A DNA stretch of 64,000 nt from Ciceribacter ferrooxidans. Its GTDB lineage: Bacteria; Pseudomonadota; Alphaproteobacteria; Rhizobiales; Rhizobiaceae. Below are positions 54,192 through 63,065 of this stretch, in pieces (the stretch's first letter is position 1; every line of letters begins with the position of its first letter). The DNA lies in the NCBI RefSeq assembly GCF_004137355.1, contig NZ_SDVB01000253.1:248001-312000 (forward strand), given 5' to 3'. The notes beneath the pieces are model-generated. The model did no database searches and was not told where the DNA came from. It was given only the letters and a program-made list of their open reading frames with translations. A program made the translations under genes and the position numbers.

Positions 54192-55583
54192 ATGAACCAG
54201 GACAGCATAGTATCAACGGAAACAAAACTCGGCGAGCCGGGCCCGTCCCGGAAGGTCTTCATCAAGACCTACGGCTGCCAGATGAACGTCTACGACTCCG
54301 GTCGTATGTCCGAGGCGCTGGCCGGCGAAGGCTATGTGGCGACCGAGGACATGCAGGAGGCCGATCTCGTTCTCCTCAACACCTGCCATATTCGCGAGAA
54401 GGCCGCTGAAAAGGTTTATTCGGCGCTCGGTCGTCTTCGCGACATGAAGAACGAGAGGCAGGCCGAAGGCCGTGAATTCATGATCGGCGTCACCGGCTGC
54501 GTCGCTCAGGCCGAAGGCGAGGAGATCATTCGACGCGTGCCGTCCGTCGATGTCGTGATCGGGCCACAGACCTATCATCGGCTTCCGGAGGCGCTGAAGC
54601 GTGCCCGTTCAGGCCGTTCGGTCGTCGACACGGAGTACGCGGTCGAAGACAAGTTCGAACATCTGCCGGACCAGTCGAGGGCAGTGTCGGCTCGGCGCAA
54701 CGTCACTGCCTTCCTGACTGTCCAGGAGGGATGCGACAAATTCTGCACCTTCTGTGTCGTACCCTACACGCGCGGGTCCGAGATATCTCGCCCGATAGAA
54801 CAAATTGTACGCGAGGCCGAAAAACTCGTTTCGGCCGGCGTTCGGGAGCTCACCTTGCTCGGGCAGAACGTCAATGCCTGGCATGCCGAGGGAGAGAACG
54901 GCGAGCGACTGGGGCTCGGCGACCTCCTTTATCGCCTTTCCGAAATTCCAGCGCTCAAGCGCCTGCGGTATACGACCAGCCATCCGCGCGACATGGATGA
55001 CCGACTGATCGAGGCGCATCGCGACCTCGACATGCTGATGCCTTATCTGCACCTGCCGGTGCAGTCCGGGTCGGACCGGATCCTGAAGGCGATGAATCGA
55101 CGTCACAAGGCCGCCGACTACATCGCCCTCGTCGAGCGTATCCGTGCGGCACGCCCGGACATCGCCCTCTCAGGCGACTTCATCGTCGGCTTCCCGGGCG
55201 AGACGGAGGAGGATTTCCAGGCCACCCTGCGGCTCGTGGAAACCGTTGGATACGCCCAGGCATTCTCCTTCAAGTATTCTTCGCGACCGGGCACCCCGGG
55301 CGCCGACATGCCGGATCACGTACCGGATGAGGTGAAGGCCGAACGGCTTGCGCGGCTGCAGGAACTGCTGCTCAGCCAGCAACATGCATTCGCCCGATCC
55401 TGCGTCGGTAAAACGATCGACCTTCTCCTCGAAAAGCCGGGACGGCTTCCCGGGCAACTCATCGGCAGGTCGCCGTGGCTGCAGTCCGTGAATGTTGATG
55501 CAAAAGACGTGGAGATCGGTGACACTATAAGGGTACGAATCACCGGAACCGGCCCAAACAGCTTGTTTGCCGAGGTGGCATAG
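54192..55583 (+). CDS. miaB: tRNA-2-methylthio-N6-dimethylallyladenosine synthase
   Basis: Radical SAM methylthiotransferase adding the methylthio group to i6A37 of tRNAs. The 463 residues show the N-terminal MTTase domain with its cysteines ([33 protein letters not shown]), the radical SAM CxxxCxxC in [18 protein letters not shown] (about 178-195) and a C-terminal TRAM domain. It begins the conserved miaB-phoH-ybeY-corC-lnt run, 47 bp before phoH. Confidence 0.96.
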   Translation: MNQDSIVSTETKLGEPGPSRKVFIKTYGCQMNVYDSGRMSEALAGEGYVATEDMQEADLVLLNTCHIREKAAEKVYSALGRLRDMKNERQAEGREFMIGVTGCVAQAEGEEIIRRVPSVDVVIGPQTYHRLPEALKRARSGRSVVDTEYAVEDKFEHLPDQSRAVSARRNVTAFLTVQEGCDKFCTFCVVPYTRGSEISRPIEQIVREAEKLVSAGVRELTLLGQNVNAWHAEGENGERLGLGDLLYRLSEIPALKRLRYTTSHPRDMDDRLIEAHRDLDMLMPYLHLPVQSGSDRILKAMNRRHKAADYIALVERIRAARPDIALSGDFIVGFPGETEEDFQATLRLVETVGYAQAFSFKYSSRPGTPGADMPDHVPDEVKAERLARLQELLLSQQHAFARSCVGKTIDLLLEKPGRLPGQLIGRSPWLQSVNVDAKDVEIGDTIRVRITGTGPNSLFAEVA

Positions 55584-55630
55584 AGTTAAAGTGAGGGCTC
55601 GATACTCATCCTCAAGGGAGTCTGACCCGC

Positions 55631-56686
55631 TTGAACGAACAGGAAATGGTTTCTTCACCCTCGCGCCACTCACGGGCTGCTGCGACCGACGCCAATCATT
55701 TCATCTTGACGTTCGAGAACAACCGCTTCGCCAGCGAACTCTTCGGGCAATTCGACCAGAACCTCAAGCTTCTCGAGGAACGATTGCACATCGACGCCAG
55801 AGCCCGCGGCAATTCCGTCGCGATTTCCGGTGATGTGCAGGCGACCAATCAGGCACGCCGTGCGCTGGATTTCCTCTATGCACGGCTCCAGAGTGGCGGA
55901 AGTGTCGAGAGTTCCGATGTCGAAGGGGCGATCCGGATGGCAGTCGCGACCGACGACCAACTGACGCTGCCCACGCTCGAACGCAAGGCGAAACTCACAA
56001 TGTCGCAGATCGCGACGCGCAAGAAGACGATCGCCGCGCGCACCCCGACGCAGGACGCCTACATGCGGGCGCTCGAACGCTCCGAGCTCGTTTTCGGCGT
56101 CGGCCCCGCGGGCACCGGCAAGACCTATCTCGCGGTCGCCCACGCGGCGCAGCTGCTGGAACGTGGCTTGGTGGACCGCATCATTCTTTCGCGCCCTGCT
56201 GTCGAAGCGGGAGAGCGGTTGGGCTTTCTGCCGGGTGACATGAAAGAGAAGGTGGATCCCTATCTGCGCCCGCTTTATGACGCGCTTTACGATATGATCC
56301 CCGGCGACAAGGTCGAGCGGGCAATCACGGCCGGCGTTATTGAGATCGCGCCGCTCGCCTTCATGCGCGGACGGACGCTGTCGAACGCAGCCGTCATTCT
56401 GGACGAGGCTCAGAATACGACCTCGATGCAAATGAAGATGTTCCTGACGCGTCTCGGCGAAAACGCCCGGATGATCATCACAGGCGACCCGAGCCAGGTC
56501 GACTTGCCGCGCGGTGTAAAATCGGGTCTCGTCGAAGCCCTGCAGATCCTGCGGAGTGTCGAGGGGATTTCCATCGTCCGCTTCAAGGACGTCGACGTTG
56601 TCCGGCATCCGCTTGTGGGCCGGATCGTGCAGGCCTATGACACCCAATACGCGGTGCAGGACGAAAGTGAGCAAACCGACCGCTAG
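55631..56686 (+). CDS. phoH: PhoH-like ATPase
   Basis: 351-residue PhoH-like P-loop ATPase, possibly an RNA helicase-like partner of the YbeY endoribonuclease. Walker A is FGVGPAGTGKTYLAVAHA (about 156-173) and Walker B is AVILDEAQNTTSMQMKMFLTRLG; TGDPSQVDLP follows. The start is probably TTG 55631 with GGGAG 11 bases upstream; ATG 55646 is an alternative that would shorten it by 5 residues. The gene is upstream of ybeY, its usual partner. Confidence 0.94.
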   Translation: MNEQEMVSSPSRHSRAAATDANHFILTFENNRFASELFGQFDQNLKLLEERLHIDARARGNSVAISGDVQATNQARRALDFLYARLQSGGSVESSDVEGAIRMAVATDDQLTLPTLERKAKLTMSQIATRKKTIAARTPTQDAYMRALERSELVFGVGPAGTGKTYLAVAHAAQLLERGLVDRIILSRPAVEAGERLGFLPGDMKEKVDPYLRPLYDALYDMIPGDKVERAITAGVIEIAPLAFMRGRTLSNAAVILDEAQNTTSMQMKMFLTRLGENARMIITGDPSQVDLPRGVKSGLVEALQILRSVEGISIVRFKDVDVVRHPLVGRIVQAYDTQYAVQDESEQTDR

Positions 56687-56773
56687 TGTGAAGCCTCTGG
56701 CGTTCGCGGCTAGATCGGCAATATCGTGCCGCAGCGGACTTCGGGATCACGACACGAGCGCGGCTTAAAGAGA

Positions 56774-57280
56774 ATGCAGGAACTCGATATACAAATCTCC
56801 ATCGAGGACGATGGCTGGCCGCCGGAGCCTGCGTTGCAGGCTTTATGCGAGAGAGTTCTCGGTGCAGCGGCTGACTATCTCGCCGGCAACGAGGGACAGC
56901 CTTTTCCCGACATGATCCCGGAAGTGTCACTGGTCTTCACCGACGATGCGGCGATCCGCGAGATCAACGCGGAGTGGCGAAATCAGGACAAACCGACCAA
57001 TGTCCTCTCTTTTCCCGCATTTCCCCTTGTTCCCGGGGGGATGCCAGGGCCGATGCTTGGGGATATCGTGATCGCCAGGCAGACAGTGCTTCGCGAAGCC
57101 GACGAACTCTCGAAGACTCTCGAAGAACACCTGACCCATCTGCTCGTGCATGGCTTCCTGCATCTGTTCGGCTACGATCACATGGATGCGGGCGAGGCCG
57201 AGATTATGGAAGGGCTCGAGACTCGCATTTTGGCCTCACTTGGCCTATCTGATCCCTATGCGGGGCAAGACCCGATCTGA
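56774..57280 (+). CDS. ybeY: Endoribonuclease YbeY
   Basis: Zinc metallo-endoribonuclease for 16S rRNA 3' maturation and ribosome quality control; the S. meliloti orthologue (SMc01113) was shown to affect sRNA and stress physiology. The 168 residues carry the zinc triad HGFLHLFGYDH (about 127-137) and the upstream NVLSFP segment. ATG 56774 follows AAAGAGA; the extension to 56726 is not conserved. It lies 87 bp after phoH and 12 bp before the CorC-like gene. Confidence 0.95.
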   Translation: MQELDIQISIEDDGWPPEPALQALCERVLGAAADYLAGNEGQPFPDMIPEVSLVFTDDAAIREINAEWRNQDKPTNVLSFPAFPLVPGGMPGPMLGDIVIARQTVLREADELSKTLEEHLTHLLVHGFLHLFGYDHMDAGEAEIMEGLETRILASLGLSDPYAGQDPI

Positions 57281-57292
57281 CAGTATGGAATA

Positions 57293-58387
57293 ATGAGCGA
57301 TTTTACAGCAAGAACGACCGTCGACACGGCAGACGGAGACGGCGCCTCTGATGAGGGCGGGAGTCCTATAAAGCCCGAGAGTACGGGCAGGGCGCCGACG
57401 TCCTTCTGGGCGCGCGCGGCCCGCATTCTCCGGCCACTGCACGCGACGAACCTGCGGGAAGACCTGACTGACGCGCTTCTGGCGGATTCCGGTACGAACG
57501 AGGCTTTCTCCCCCGAAGAGCGGGCGATGCTCCACAATATCCTGCGTTTCCGCGAGGTGCGCGTGGAAGACGTGATGATCCCCCGCGTTGACATCGAGGC
57601 GGTCGATCAGAACACTACCCTCGGCGAACTGATGGCGATCTTCGAGGAATCGGGACGCTCGCGCATGCCGGTCTACCACGAAACTCTCGATGACCCGCGC
57701 GGAATGGTCCATATCCGCGATCTTCTTTCCTATCTGACCAGGCTGGCAAAGAATGGTGCCGGCGCAGCTGCGCTCGATCTCGGCTCCGTCGATCTTTCCA
57801 AGACCGTGATCGACGCCGGGATCGTGAGGCCGGTCCTCTTCGTGCCGCCCTCCATGCTTGCCTCCGACCTCCTGAACCGCATGCGGGCGGCGCGCACGCA
57901 GATGGCGCTCGTCATCGACGAATACGGCGGTACCGATGGCCTCGTCTCGCACGAGGACATCCTCGAGATGGTGGTCGGCGACATCGAGGACGAGCACGAT
58001 GACGAGGATGATGCCAAGGTTGTTCTTCTCTCCGAGGATGTCTTCGTAGCCGATGCGCGGGTTGAACTCGAAGAGATCGCGGGCGTCATCGGTCCTGATT
58101 TCGACGTTCGGGAACAGAGTGAGGATGTCGATACCCTGGGCGGCCTGATTTTCTACGCTCTCGGGCGCATTCCTGCGCGCGGCGAGGTCGTCGAGATACT
58201 TGCGGGGTTCACGTTCCACATCCTTGATGCCGACCCGCGTCGCGTCAAACGCGTGCGGGTCACGCGCAAGCGGCGGCCACAGCGCTCTGCTGCCGTCAGT
58301 GCCGATATCGCGTCGGAGATCCAGACGTCATCATCTGTCCCTTCGGCGTCTCCAACCCGGTCGGTCGAGTCCGACCCGGCCCGCTGA
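57293..58387 (+). CDS. CorC/TlyC-like CBS-domain protein
   Basis: 364-residue hemolysin C/CorC-type protein. It lacks the membrane-embedded DUF21 domain of longer relatives and is predicted soluble: a pair of CBS domains (FREVRVEDVMIPRVDIEAVDQNTTLGELMAIFEESG, then a second through HEDILEMVVGDIEDEHDDED) and a C-terminal CorC_HlyC FAD-like domain (VFVADARVELEEIAGVIG...). In E. coli CorC (YbeX) is linked to Mg2+/Co2+ efflux and ribosome metabolism. The Ser/Arg-rich tail of about 40 residues is a local extension. It is part of the ybeY-lnt run. Confidence 0.92.
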   Translation: MSDFTARTTVDTADGDGASDEGGSPIKPESTGRAPTSFWARAARILRPLHATNLREDLTDALLADSGTNEAFSPEERAMLHNILRFREVRVEDVMIPRVDIEAVDQNTTLGELMAIFEESGRSRMPVYHETLDDPRGMVHIRDLLSYLTRLAKNGAGAAALDLGSVDLSKTVIDAGIVRPVLFVPPSMLASDLLNRMRAARTQMALVIDEYGGTDGLVSHEDILEMVVGDIEDEHDDEDDAKVVLLSEDVFVADARVELEEIAGVIGPDFDVREQSEDVDTLGGLIFYALGRIPARGEVVEILAGFTFHILDADPRRVKRVRVTRKRRPQRSAAVSADIASEIQTSSSVPSASPTRSVESDPAR

Positions 58388-58476
58388 ACGCCTCCTTTCC
58401 CGCCCTCTGCGCGACAAACCTGCCGAATTTTGGGAGACTGCGGCGGGTTGATTCGTGACAGGGGAAAGGAAGACGC

Positions 58477-60066
58477 ATGGAGCGGCTGGCGGGGAGAATC
58501 ATGCTGTTCTGGGGGGTGAGGAGGGCAGCGCTGGCGCTGTTCGCCGGTGCGATCGGAGCGCTCGCCCTGCCACCATACGGCTTTCTCGCGGCTCTCTTCA
58601 TTGCCTTTACGCTGCTCGTGTGGCTTCTCGACGGGACAGCCAGTCATCCGCAGATCGGCACGTCTCTCGGCTTGCGATCCGCCTTCCTTGTCGGCTGGCT
58701 CTTCGGCTTCGGCTATTTCGTCGCCGGACTCTGGTGGCTCGGCCACGCGCTGCTCCTGGAGGCTGACGAGTTTGCCTGGGCCCTACCGCTCGCGGTCGTC
58801 GGCTTGCCCGCGGTGCTTGCTGTCTTTTACGGTTTGGCGACCTTTGTCGCACGGCTTCTCTGGTCCGATGGTTTCGGACGTATTCTGGCCCTTGCAGCCG
58901 GCTTCGGTATTGCCGAATGGTTGCGCAGTTTCGTGGCGACCGGCTTTCCGTGGAACGCGATCGGCTACGGTGCCATGCCGATCCCGCTGATGATGCAGTC
59001 TGTGCATATCATCGGTCTCTTTGGCGTGACCACGCTCGCGGTGCTCGTCTTTGCCTCGCCCGCCTTGCTCGGTACGCGCAAGGGGGCGTTGCCCGGCCTG
59101 GCGATTGCCGCAGGCCTGTTCTTGATCCACCTCGGTTATGGCGGCTATCGGCTGTCGATGCCGGAGGTGGGCGACGGCAAGCAACTGACGGTTCGCCTCG
59201 TCCAGCCCGCGATCGATCAGGCGAAGAAGCTTGCGAATGACGATCGCGAGGCGATCTTCAAGAAGCATCTGGAGCTTTCGGTCCTGCCCGTCGCACAGGG
59301 TGGTAAACGACCCGACGTGATTGTCTGGCCGGAGACCTCTATCCCCTTCATCCTGACTGAAAACCCCGATGCCCTCACGAGTATCGCCGACATGCTGCAG
59401 GAAGGGCAAGTGCTCGTCACGGGCACGGTCCGGTCGGAGACGCAAGGGGCCGGTCGTCCACCCCGCTACTACAACTCGATCTACGTAATCGACGACAAGG
59501 GGCAGATTGTCGCCGCCTCCGACAAGGTCCACCTGACGCCCTTCGGCGAATATGTTCCGTTTGAGGATGTCCTGAGGCGGATCGGGTTCGACAATCTCAT
59601 CAGCCTGCCCGGTGGGTTTTCCGCGGCCGCCGACCGGACGATGCTTACGCTGCCGGGGGGCCTGAAGCTCTACCCACTGATCTGCTACGAGGTCATTTTC
59701 CCAGCGGAGATGACGGGCAACTGGGCGGAGGCCGGCGCCATTCTCAACGTCACCAACGATGCCTGGTTCGGTCTCACGCCCGGTCCGTACCAGCACTTTC
59801 AGCAGGCGCGGGTGCGGGCCGTCGAGAACGGCCTGCCCTTGATCCGCAGCGCCAACAACGGAATTTCCGCCGTTATCGACGATCGGGGGCGGACTTTTTC
59901 GGGTCTTTCACTCGACGCGCAGGGCGTTGAAGATGCAACCGTAAATGTCGATTCAAGCGCTAAATTAGGAAACAACTTCCGAGAGCGCAACTTCTGGATG
60001 ATATGGGCAGCTGTCGTCATAGGTGCGGTCTTTTCACGCATGGGTTTTATTTTCGGGAAGAATTGA
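58477..60066 (+). CDS. lnt: Apolipoprotein N-acyltransferase (Lnt; actA of Sinorhizobium)
   Basis: Adds the third acyl chain to lipoproteins at the inner membrane. The 529 residues have about six N-terminal helices and a nitrilase-like domain with the catalytic triad Glu (VIVWPETSIPF), Lys (SDKVHLTPFGEYVPFE) and Cys (LICYEVIFP). ATG 58477 follows GGGGAAAGGAAG. The Sinorhizobium WSM419 homologue was described as actA, needed for growth at low pH, with phrR next to it, the same order as here. Confidence 0.95.
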   Translation: MERLAGRIMLFWGVRRAALALFAGAIGALALPPYGFLAALFIAFTLLVWLLDGTASHPQIGTSLGLRSAFLVGWLFGFGYFVAGLWWLGHALLLEADEFAWALPLAVVGLPAVLAVFYGLATFVARLLWSDGFGRILALAAGFGIAEWLRSFVATGFPWNAIGYGAMPIPLMMQSVHIIGLFGVTTLAVLVFASPALLGTRKGALPGLAIAAGLFLIHLGYGGYRLSMPEVGDGKQLTVRLVQPAIDQAKKLANDDREAIFKKHLELSVLPVAQGGKRPDVIVWPETSIPFILTENPDALTSIADMLQEGQVLVTGTVRSETQGAGRPPRYYNSIYVIDDKGQIVAASDKVHLTPFGEYVPFEDVLRRIGFDNLISLPGGFSAAADRTMLTLPGGLKLYPLICYEVIFPAEMTGNWAEAGAILNVTNDAWFGLTPGPYQHFQQARVRAVENGLPLIRSANNGISAVIDDRGRTFSGLSLDAQGVEDATVNVDSSAKLGNNFRERNFWMIWAAVVIGAVFSRMGFIFGKN

Positions 60067-60091
60067 CCAAAAACCCCTAAAAATGCATAGT
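60063..60091 (+). promoter_or_regulatory. Candidate promoter for the XRE regulator phrR
   Basis: TTGACC (60063-60068) and CATAGT (60086-60091) are separated by 17 bp, starting at the end of lnt (the TGA is within the -35). It would give a leader of about 120 bases before phrR. The -10 matches four of six bases. Confidence 0.35.
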
Positions 60092-60216
60092 GGAAGAAAC
60101 CACCAATCTGTACGTATGCTTCGAGTTCCGTCTGTTGGCATTACAACGCCTCGTTATGGTCCCCTGCAAGCAAACCGGGTTGTCGGTCCTTTGCCAACTT
60201 TTGTCAGGATCACATC

Positions 60217-60636
60217 ATGATCGAGAATAAGAAGAAGCCGAACCCGATAGACATTCACGTCGGAAGCCGGATTCGTCTTCGCAGAACCATGCTTGGGATG
60301 AGCCAGGAAAAACTGGGCGAGAGCCTCGGCATCACCTTCCAGCAGATCCAGAAATACGAGAAGGGCACCAACCGTGTTGGCGCCAGCCGTCTGCAGAACA
60401 TTTCGAGCATTCTCAACGTGCCGGTTTCCTTCTTCTTCGAGGATGCGCCGGGCGAGCAGGGAAATGTTGCTGCCGGCATGGCGGAAGCATCGAGCTCCAA
60501 CTACGTCGTGGATTTCCTGTCCTCGTCGGAGGGCCTGCAGCTCAATCGCGCTTTCGTGAAGATTGCCGACCCGAAAGTCCGTCGCAAGATCGTCGACCTC
60601 GTCAAGGCGTTGGCGGCCGAAGCAGACGGCGAATGA
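60217..60636 (+). CDS. phrR: XRE-family regulator PhrR/PraR
   Basis: 139-residue Cro/CI-type regulator. The helix-turn-helix spans about residues 13-67 (RIRLRRTMLGMSQEKLGESLGITFQQIQKYEKGTNRVGASRL). The C-terminal part, VDFLSSSEGLQLNRAFVKIADPKVRRKIVDLVKAL, is typical of the PhrR/PraR group. In S. medicae phrR is acid- and stress-induced and lies beside actA (lnt); in Rhizobium leguminosarum PraR represses biofilm and quorum-sensing genes. Which role applies here is inference. It is followed by a strong terminator. Confidence 0.88.
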   Translation: MIENKKKPNPIDIHVGSRIRLRRTMLGMSQEKLGESLGITFQQIQKYEKGTNRVGASRLQNISSILNVPVSFFFEDAPGEQGNVAAGMAEASSSNYVVDFLSSSEGLQLNRAFVKIADPKVRRKIVDLVKALAAEADGE

Positions 60637-60661
60637 TCTTACTCGTCTTGGGGGCGATGGA

Positions 60662-60690
60662 AGGCGGCCTTTCGGGGCCGCCTTTTTTTT
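60662..60690 (+). terminator. Intrinsic terminator of phrR
   Basis: AGGCGGCC (60662-60669) pairs perfectly with GGCCGCCT (60676-60683) around TTTCGG and is followed by seven further T residues. It lies 25 bp after the phrR stop, isolating metK as a separately promoted gene. Confidence 0.92.
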
Positions 60691-60716
60691 ATACCTGATG
60701 GCGGCCTGGAGCGAAC

Positions 60717-60736
60717 ACATAAAGATATATTTATGT
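60717..60736. promoter_or_regulatory. ACATAAA/TTTATGT palindrome upstream of metK
   Basis: A 20-bp inverted repeat, ACATAAA-GATATA-TTTATGT, lies between the phrR terminator and metK, 72 bp before the metK start. It resembles the CATAAAGATATCTTTATG-type sites that I recall as proposed targets of SahR, an ArsR-family regulator of methionine/SAM-cycle genes in alphaproteobacteria. Position before metK fits. The regulator gene is not in the window. Confidence 0.55.
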
Positions 60737-60807
60737 CGTTGTGCGCTTGTTTTTCGGCCGCGAACTGAATAACAAGAATGCGGCTTGTTCTTTGAGGGGA
60801 ATCCCGC

Positions 60808-62046
60808 ATGCGCGCTAACTATCTTTTCACGAGTGAATCCGTTTCCGAAGGTCACCCGGACAAGGTCTGCGACCGAATTTCTGACGAAATCGTCGACCTG
60901 GTGTACCGCGAAGCGGCGAAGACCGGCGTTGATCCCTGGGGAGTGCGCATCGCCTGCGAAACCCTTGCGACGACCAATCGTGTCGTTATTGCCGGAGAGG
61001 TTCGGCTGCCGCCGAGCCTCATGAAGAAGGACAAGAACGGCAACGAAGTCATCAATCCCTCCAAGTTCAAGTCGGCGGCCCGCAAGGCGATCCGTGACAT
61101 CGGTTATGAACAGGACGGCTTCCACTGGAAGACGGCGAAGATCGACGTCCTGCTGCATTTCCAGTCCGCCCATATCGCGCAGGGCGTCGACAAGGCGGCT
61201 GACCACGCAAACAGCGAAGGCGCGGGCGACCAGGGCATCATGTTCGGCTATGCCTGCCGTGAGACCCCGGACCTCATGCCGGCGCCGATCTATTATTCCC
61301 ACCGCATCCTGCAACTGCTCGCCGCTGCCCGCAAAAAGGGCGAAGGCGAAGCTGCCAAGCTCGGCCCCGACGCCAAGAGCCAGGTCACCGTCCGCTACGT
61401 CGACGGCAGGCCCTCCGAGATTGTCTCCATCGTGTTGTCGACGCAGCACCTCGACGAGAGCTGGGACTCCGCCAAGGTTCGCTCTGTCGTGGAGCCCTAT
61501 ATCCGTGAAGCGGTTGGCGACCTCAAGATCGCTGACGACTGCAACTGGTATGTAAACCCGACCGGCAAGTTCGTGATCGGCGGCCCGGACGGGGACGCAG
61601 GCCTCACCGGCCGCAAGATCATCGTCGACACCTACGGTGGAGCGGCCCCTCACGGCGGCGGTGCCTTTTCCGGCAAGGACACGACGAAGGTCGACCGCTC
61701 CGCTGCCTATGCCGCGCGCTATCTCGCAAAGAACGTCGTGGCCGCCGGGCTCGCCGACCGTTGCACGATCCAGCTTTCCTATGCGATCGGTATCGCCCAG
61801 CCGCTTTCGATCTATGTCGACCTGCATGGCACCGGTAACGTCAGCGAGGAGCAGGTCGAGGCAGCGATCCGCAAGGTCATGGACCTTTCGCCGTCGGGTA
61901 TCCGCCGGCACCTCGACCTCAACAAGCCGATCTATGCGAAAACGGCTGCCTATGGTCACTTCGGGCGTAAGCCGGGCCGTGACGGTTCCTTCTCCTGGGA
62001 GCGTCTTGATCTGGTGAAGCCGCTCAAGGATGCGGTGAAAGCCTGA
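60808..62046 (+). CDS. metK: S-adenosylmethionine synthetase
   Basis: Makes SAM from methionine and ATP. The 412 residues include [20 protein letters not shown] with the ATP-site His (about 9-28), [39 protein letters not shown] and the C-terminal [22 protein letters not shown]. It is a little longer than E. coli MetK (384) because of loop insertions such as [17 protein letters not shown], usual for rhizobia. It has a palindromic operator candidate upstream and is followed 8 bp later by trmB, a SAM user. Confidence 0.97.
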   Translation: MRANYLFTSESVSEGHPDKVCDRISDEIVDLVYREAAKTGVDPWGVRIACETLATTNRVVIAGEVRLPPSLMKKDKNGNEVINPSKFKSAARKAIRDIGYEQDGFHWKTAKIDVLLHFQSAHIAQGVDKAADHANSEGAGDQGIMFGYACRETPDLMPAPIYYSHRILQLLAAARKKGEGEAAKLGPDAKSQVTVRYVDGRPSEIVSIVLSTQHLDESWDSAKVRSVVEPYIREAVGDLKIADDCNWYVNPTGKFVIGGPDGDAGLTGRKIIVDTYGGAAPHGGGAFSGKDTTKVDRSAAYAARYLAKNVVAAGLADRCTIQLSYAIGIAQPLSIYVDLHGTGNVSEEQVEAAIRKVMDLSPSGIRRHLDLNKPIYAKTAAYGHFGRKPGRDGSFSWERLDLVKPLKDAVKA

Positions 62047-62054
62047 CACTGCCG

Positions 62055-62756
62055 ATGACCTCCTCCGAACGCCGCAGCCGGGCGACCGAAGCTTTCTTCG
62101 GTCGCCGAAAGGGGAAACCCCTTCGGGAACAACAGCTCGAACGCATGGGCAACCTGCTCCCGGCGCTGCGCGTCGATCTTTCCGCACCGTCGCCCGAGAA
62201 ACTTGAAGATCTTTTTCCTGTCCCGGTCGAGAGGCTGCGGCTGGAGATCGGCTTCGGCGGCGGCGAGCACCTTGTGCACCGCGCGACCGAAACGCCCTCC
62301 ACCGGATTCATCGGCGTCGAACCCTTCGTCAATTCGATGGCGAAATTGCTGGCGGAGGTCGAGTCCCGAGGGCTCCGCAACATTCGCCTCTACGACGACG
62401 ATGCAACCGCGCTTCTCGACTGGCTACCGGATGCCAGCCTGGACCAGATCGATCTTCTCTATCCCGACCCATGGCCCAAGAAAAAGCACTGGAAGCGGCG
62501 GTTTGTATCGCAAGCCAATCTGGCGCGCTTTCACCGTGTGCTGAAACCGGGCGGGCTCTTCTGCTTCGCCTCGGACATAGACACCTATGTCAATTGGACG
62601 CTTGTGCACTGCCGCGACCACGGCGGCTTCGAGTGGATGGCGAGAAATGCGGCAGACTGGAAGACGCCATTTGCCGGGTGGCCGGGCACGCGTTACGAAG
62701 CAAAGGCCCGGCGTGAGGGCCGAGGCTCGGCCTATCTTACTTTCCGCAAGATATGA
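62055..62756 (+). CDS. trmB: tRNA (guanine-N7-)-methyltransferase
   Basis: SAM-dependent enzyme making m7G46 in tRNA. The 233 residues show the SAM-binding [15 protein letters not shown] (about 65-79), [15 protein letters not shown], and the catalytic [19 protein letters not shown] (about 133-151), the TrmB signature. It begins 8 bp after metK, so they are probably cotranscribed. Its stop lies inside a hairpin shared with the convergent DUF1150 gene. Confidence 0.96.
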   Translation: MTSSERRSRATEAFFGRRKGKPLREQQLERMGNLLPALRVDLSAPSPEKLEDLFPVPVERLRLEIGFGGGEHLVHRATETPSTGFIGVEPFVNSMAKLLAEVESRGLRNIRLYDDDATALLDWLPDASLDQIDLLYPDPWPKKKHWKRRFVSQANLARFHRVLKPGGLFCFASDIDTYVNWTLVHCRDHGGFEWMARNAADWKTPFAGWPGTRYEAKARREGRGSAYLTFRKI

Positions 62757-62778
62757 CCGTCAGTGCAGGCTGACGGTC
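62755..62778. terminator. Stem-loop over two convergent stop codons
   Basis: GACCGTCAG (62755-62763) pairs perfectly over 9 bp with CTGACGGTC (62770-62778) around a 6-base loop. The trmB stop (62754-62756) and the minus-strand DUF1150 stop (62760-62762) both fall at or in the stem. Neither side has a good T-tract, so it is more likely a pausing or RNA-end-protecting structure, or a weak bidirectional terminator. Confidence 0.45.
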
Positions 62779-63017
62779 TGGAGCTCGTCTTCGGCAGCCT
62801 TGTAGAAGGTGCTGGACCGGTTGTCGGTGAGGAGAATCGGCGTGCCGTCGGCGCCGAACAGCGCCCAGAGATCGAGCCTCGGATCGACCTCGGGAGCCTC
62901 GGGAAAGCAACGCGAGATCTCGTCGTATCGCATTTTCCGGATGTAGCCGACTTCGCCTGTGCCAAGATGCGCCAGTTCGGATTGCGTCAGTCGGGCGTTT
63001 GCTTCTCTCAGTAACAT
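62760..63017 (-). CDS. DUF1150-family small protein
   Basis: 85-residue protein matching the DUF1150 pattern of alphaproteobacteria: LTQSELAHLGTGEVGYIRKM near the N-terminus and LWALFGADGTPILLTDNRSS in the middle, with no membrane segment. Its function is unknown, but the family very often follows an Hsp20 gene, as here (49 bp downstream of hsp20). ATG 63017 has GGAGG 6 bases upstream, which decides against the frame from 63044. It is likely cotranscribed with hsp20 from the sigma-32-like promoter. Confidence 0.85.
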   Translation of the reverse strand: MLLREANARLTQSELAHLGTGEVGYIRKMRYDEISRCFPEAPEVDPRLDLWALFGADGTPILLTDNRSSTFYKAAEDELQTVSLH

Positions 63018-63065
63018 TCCGATCCTCCACCGATCAGGGAGCAACGGCTCATCAGGCCGTTGACC

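Noticed and set aside
60695-60807. SAM-II or other SAM riboswitch before metK
   Set aside because: The interval is short and lacks the conserved SAM-II core; the only clear element is the DNA palindrome.
60154-62187. 677-residue minus-strand frame opposite metK and phrR
   Set aside because: Antisense to two convincing genes and crosses their shared intergenic terminator; no family resemblance.
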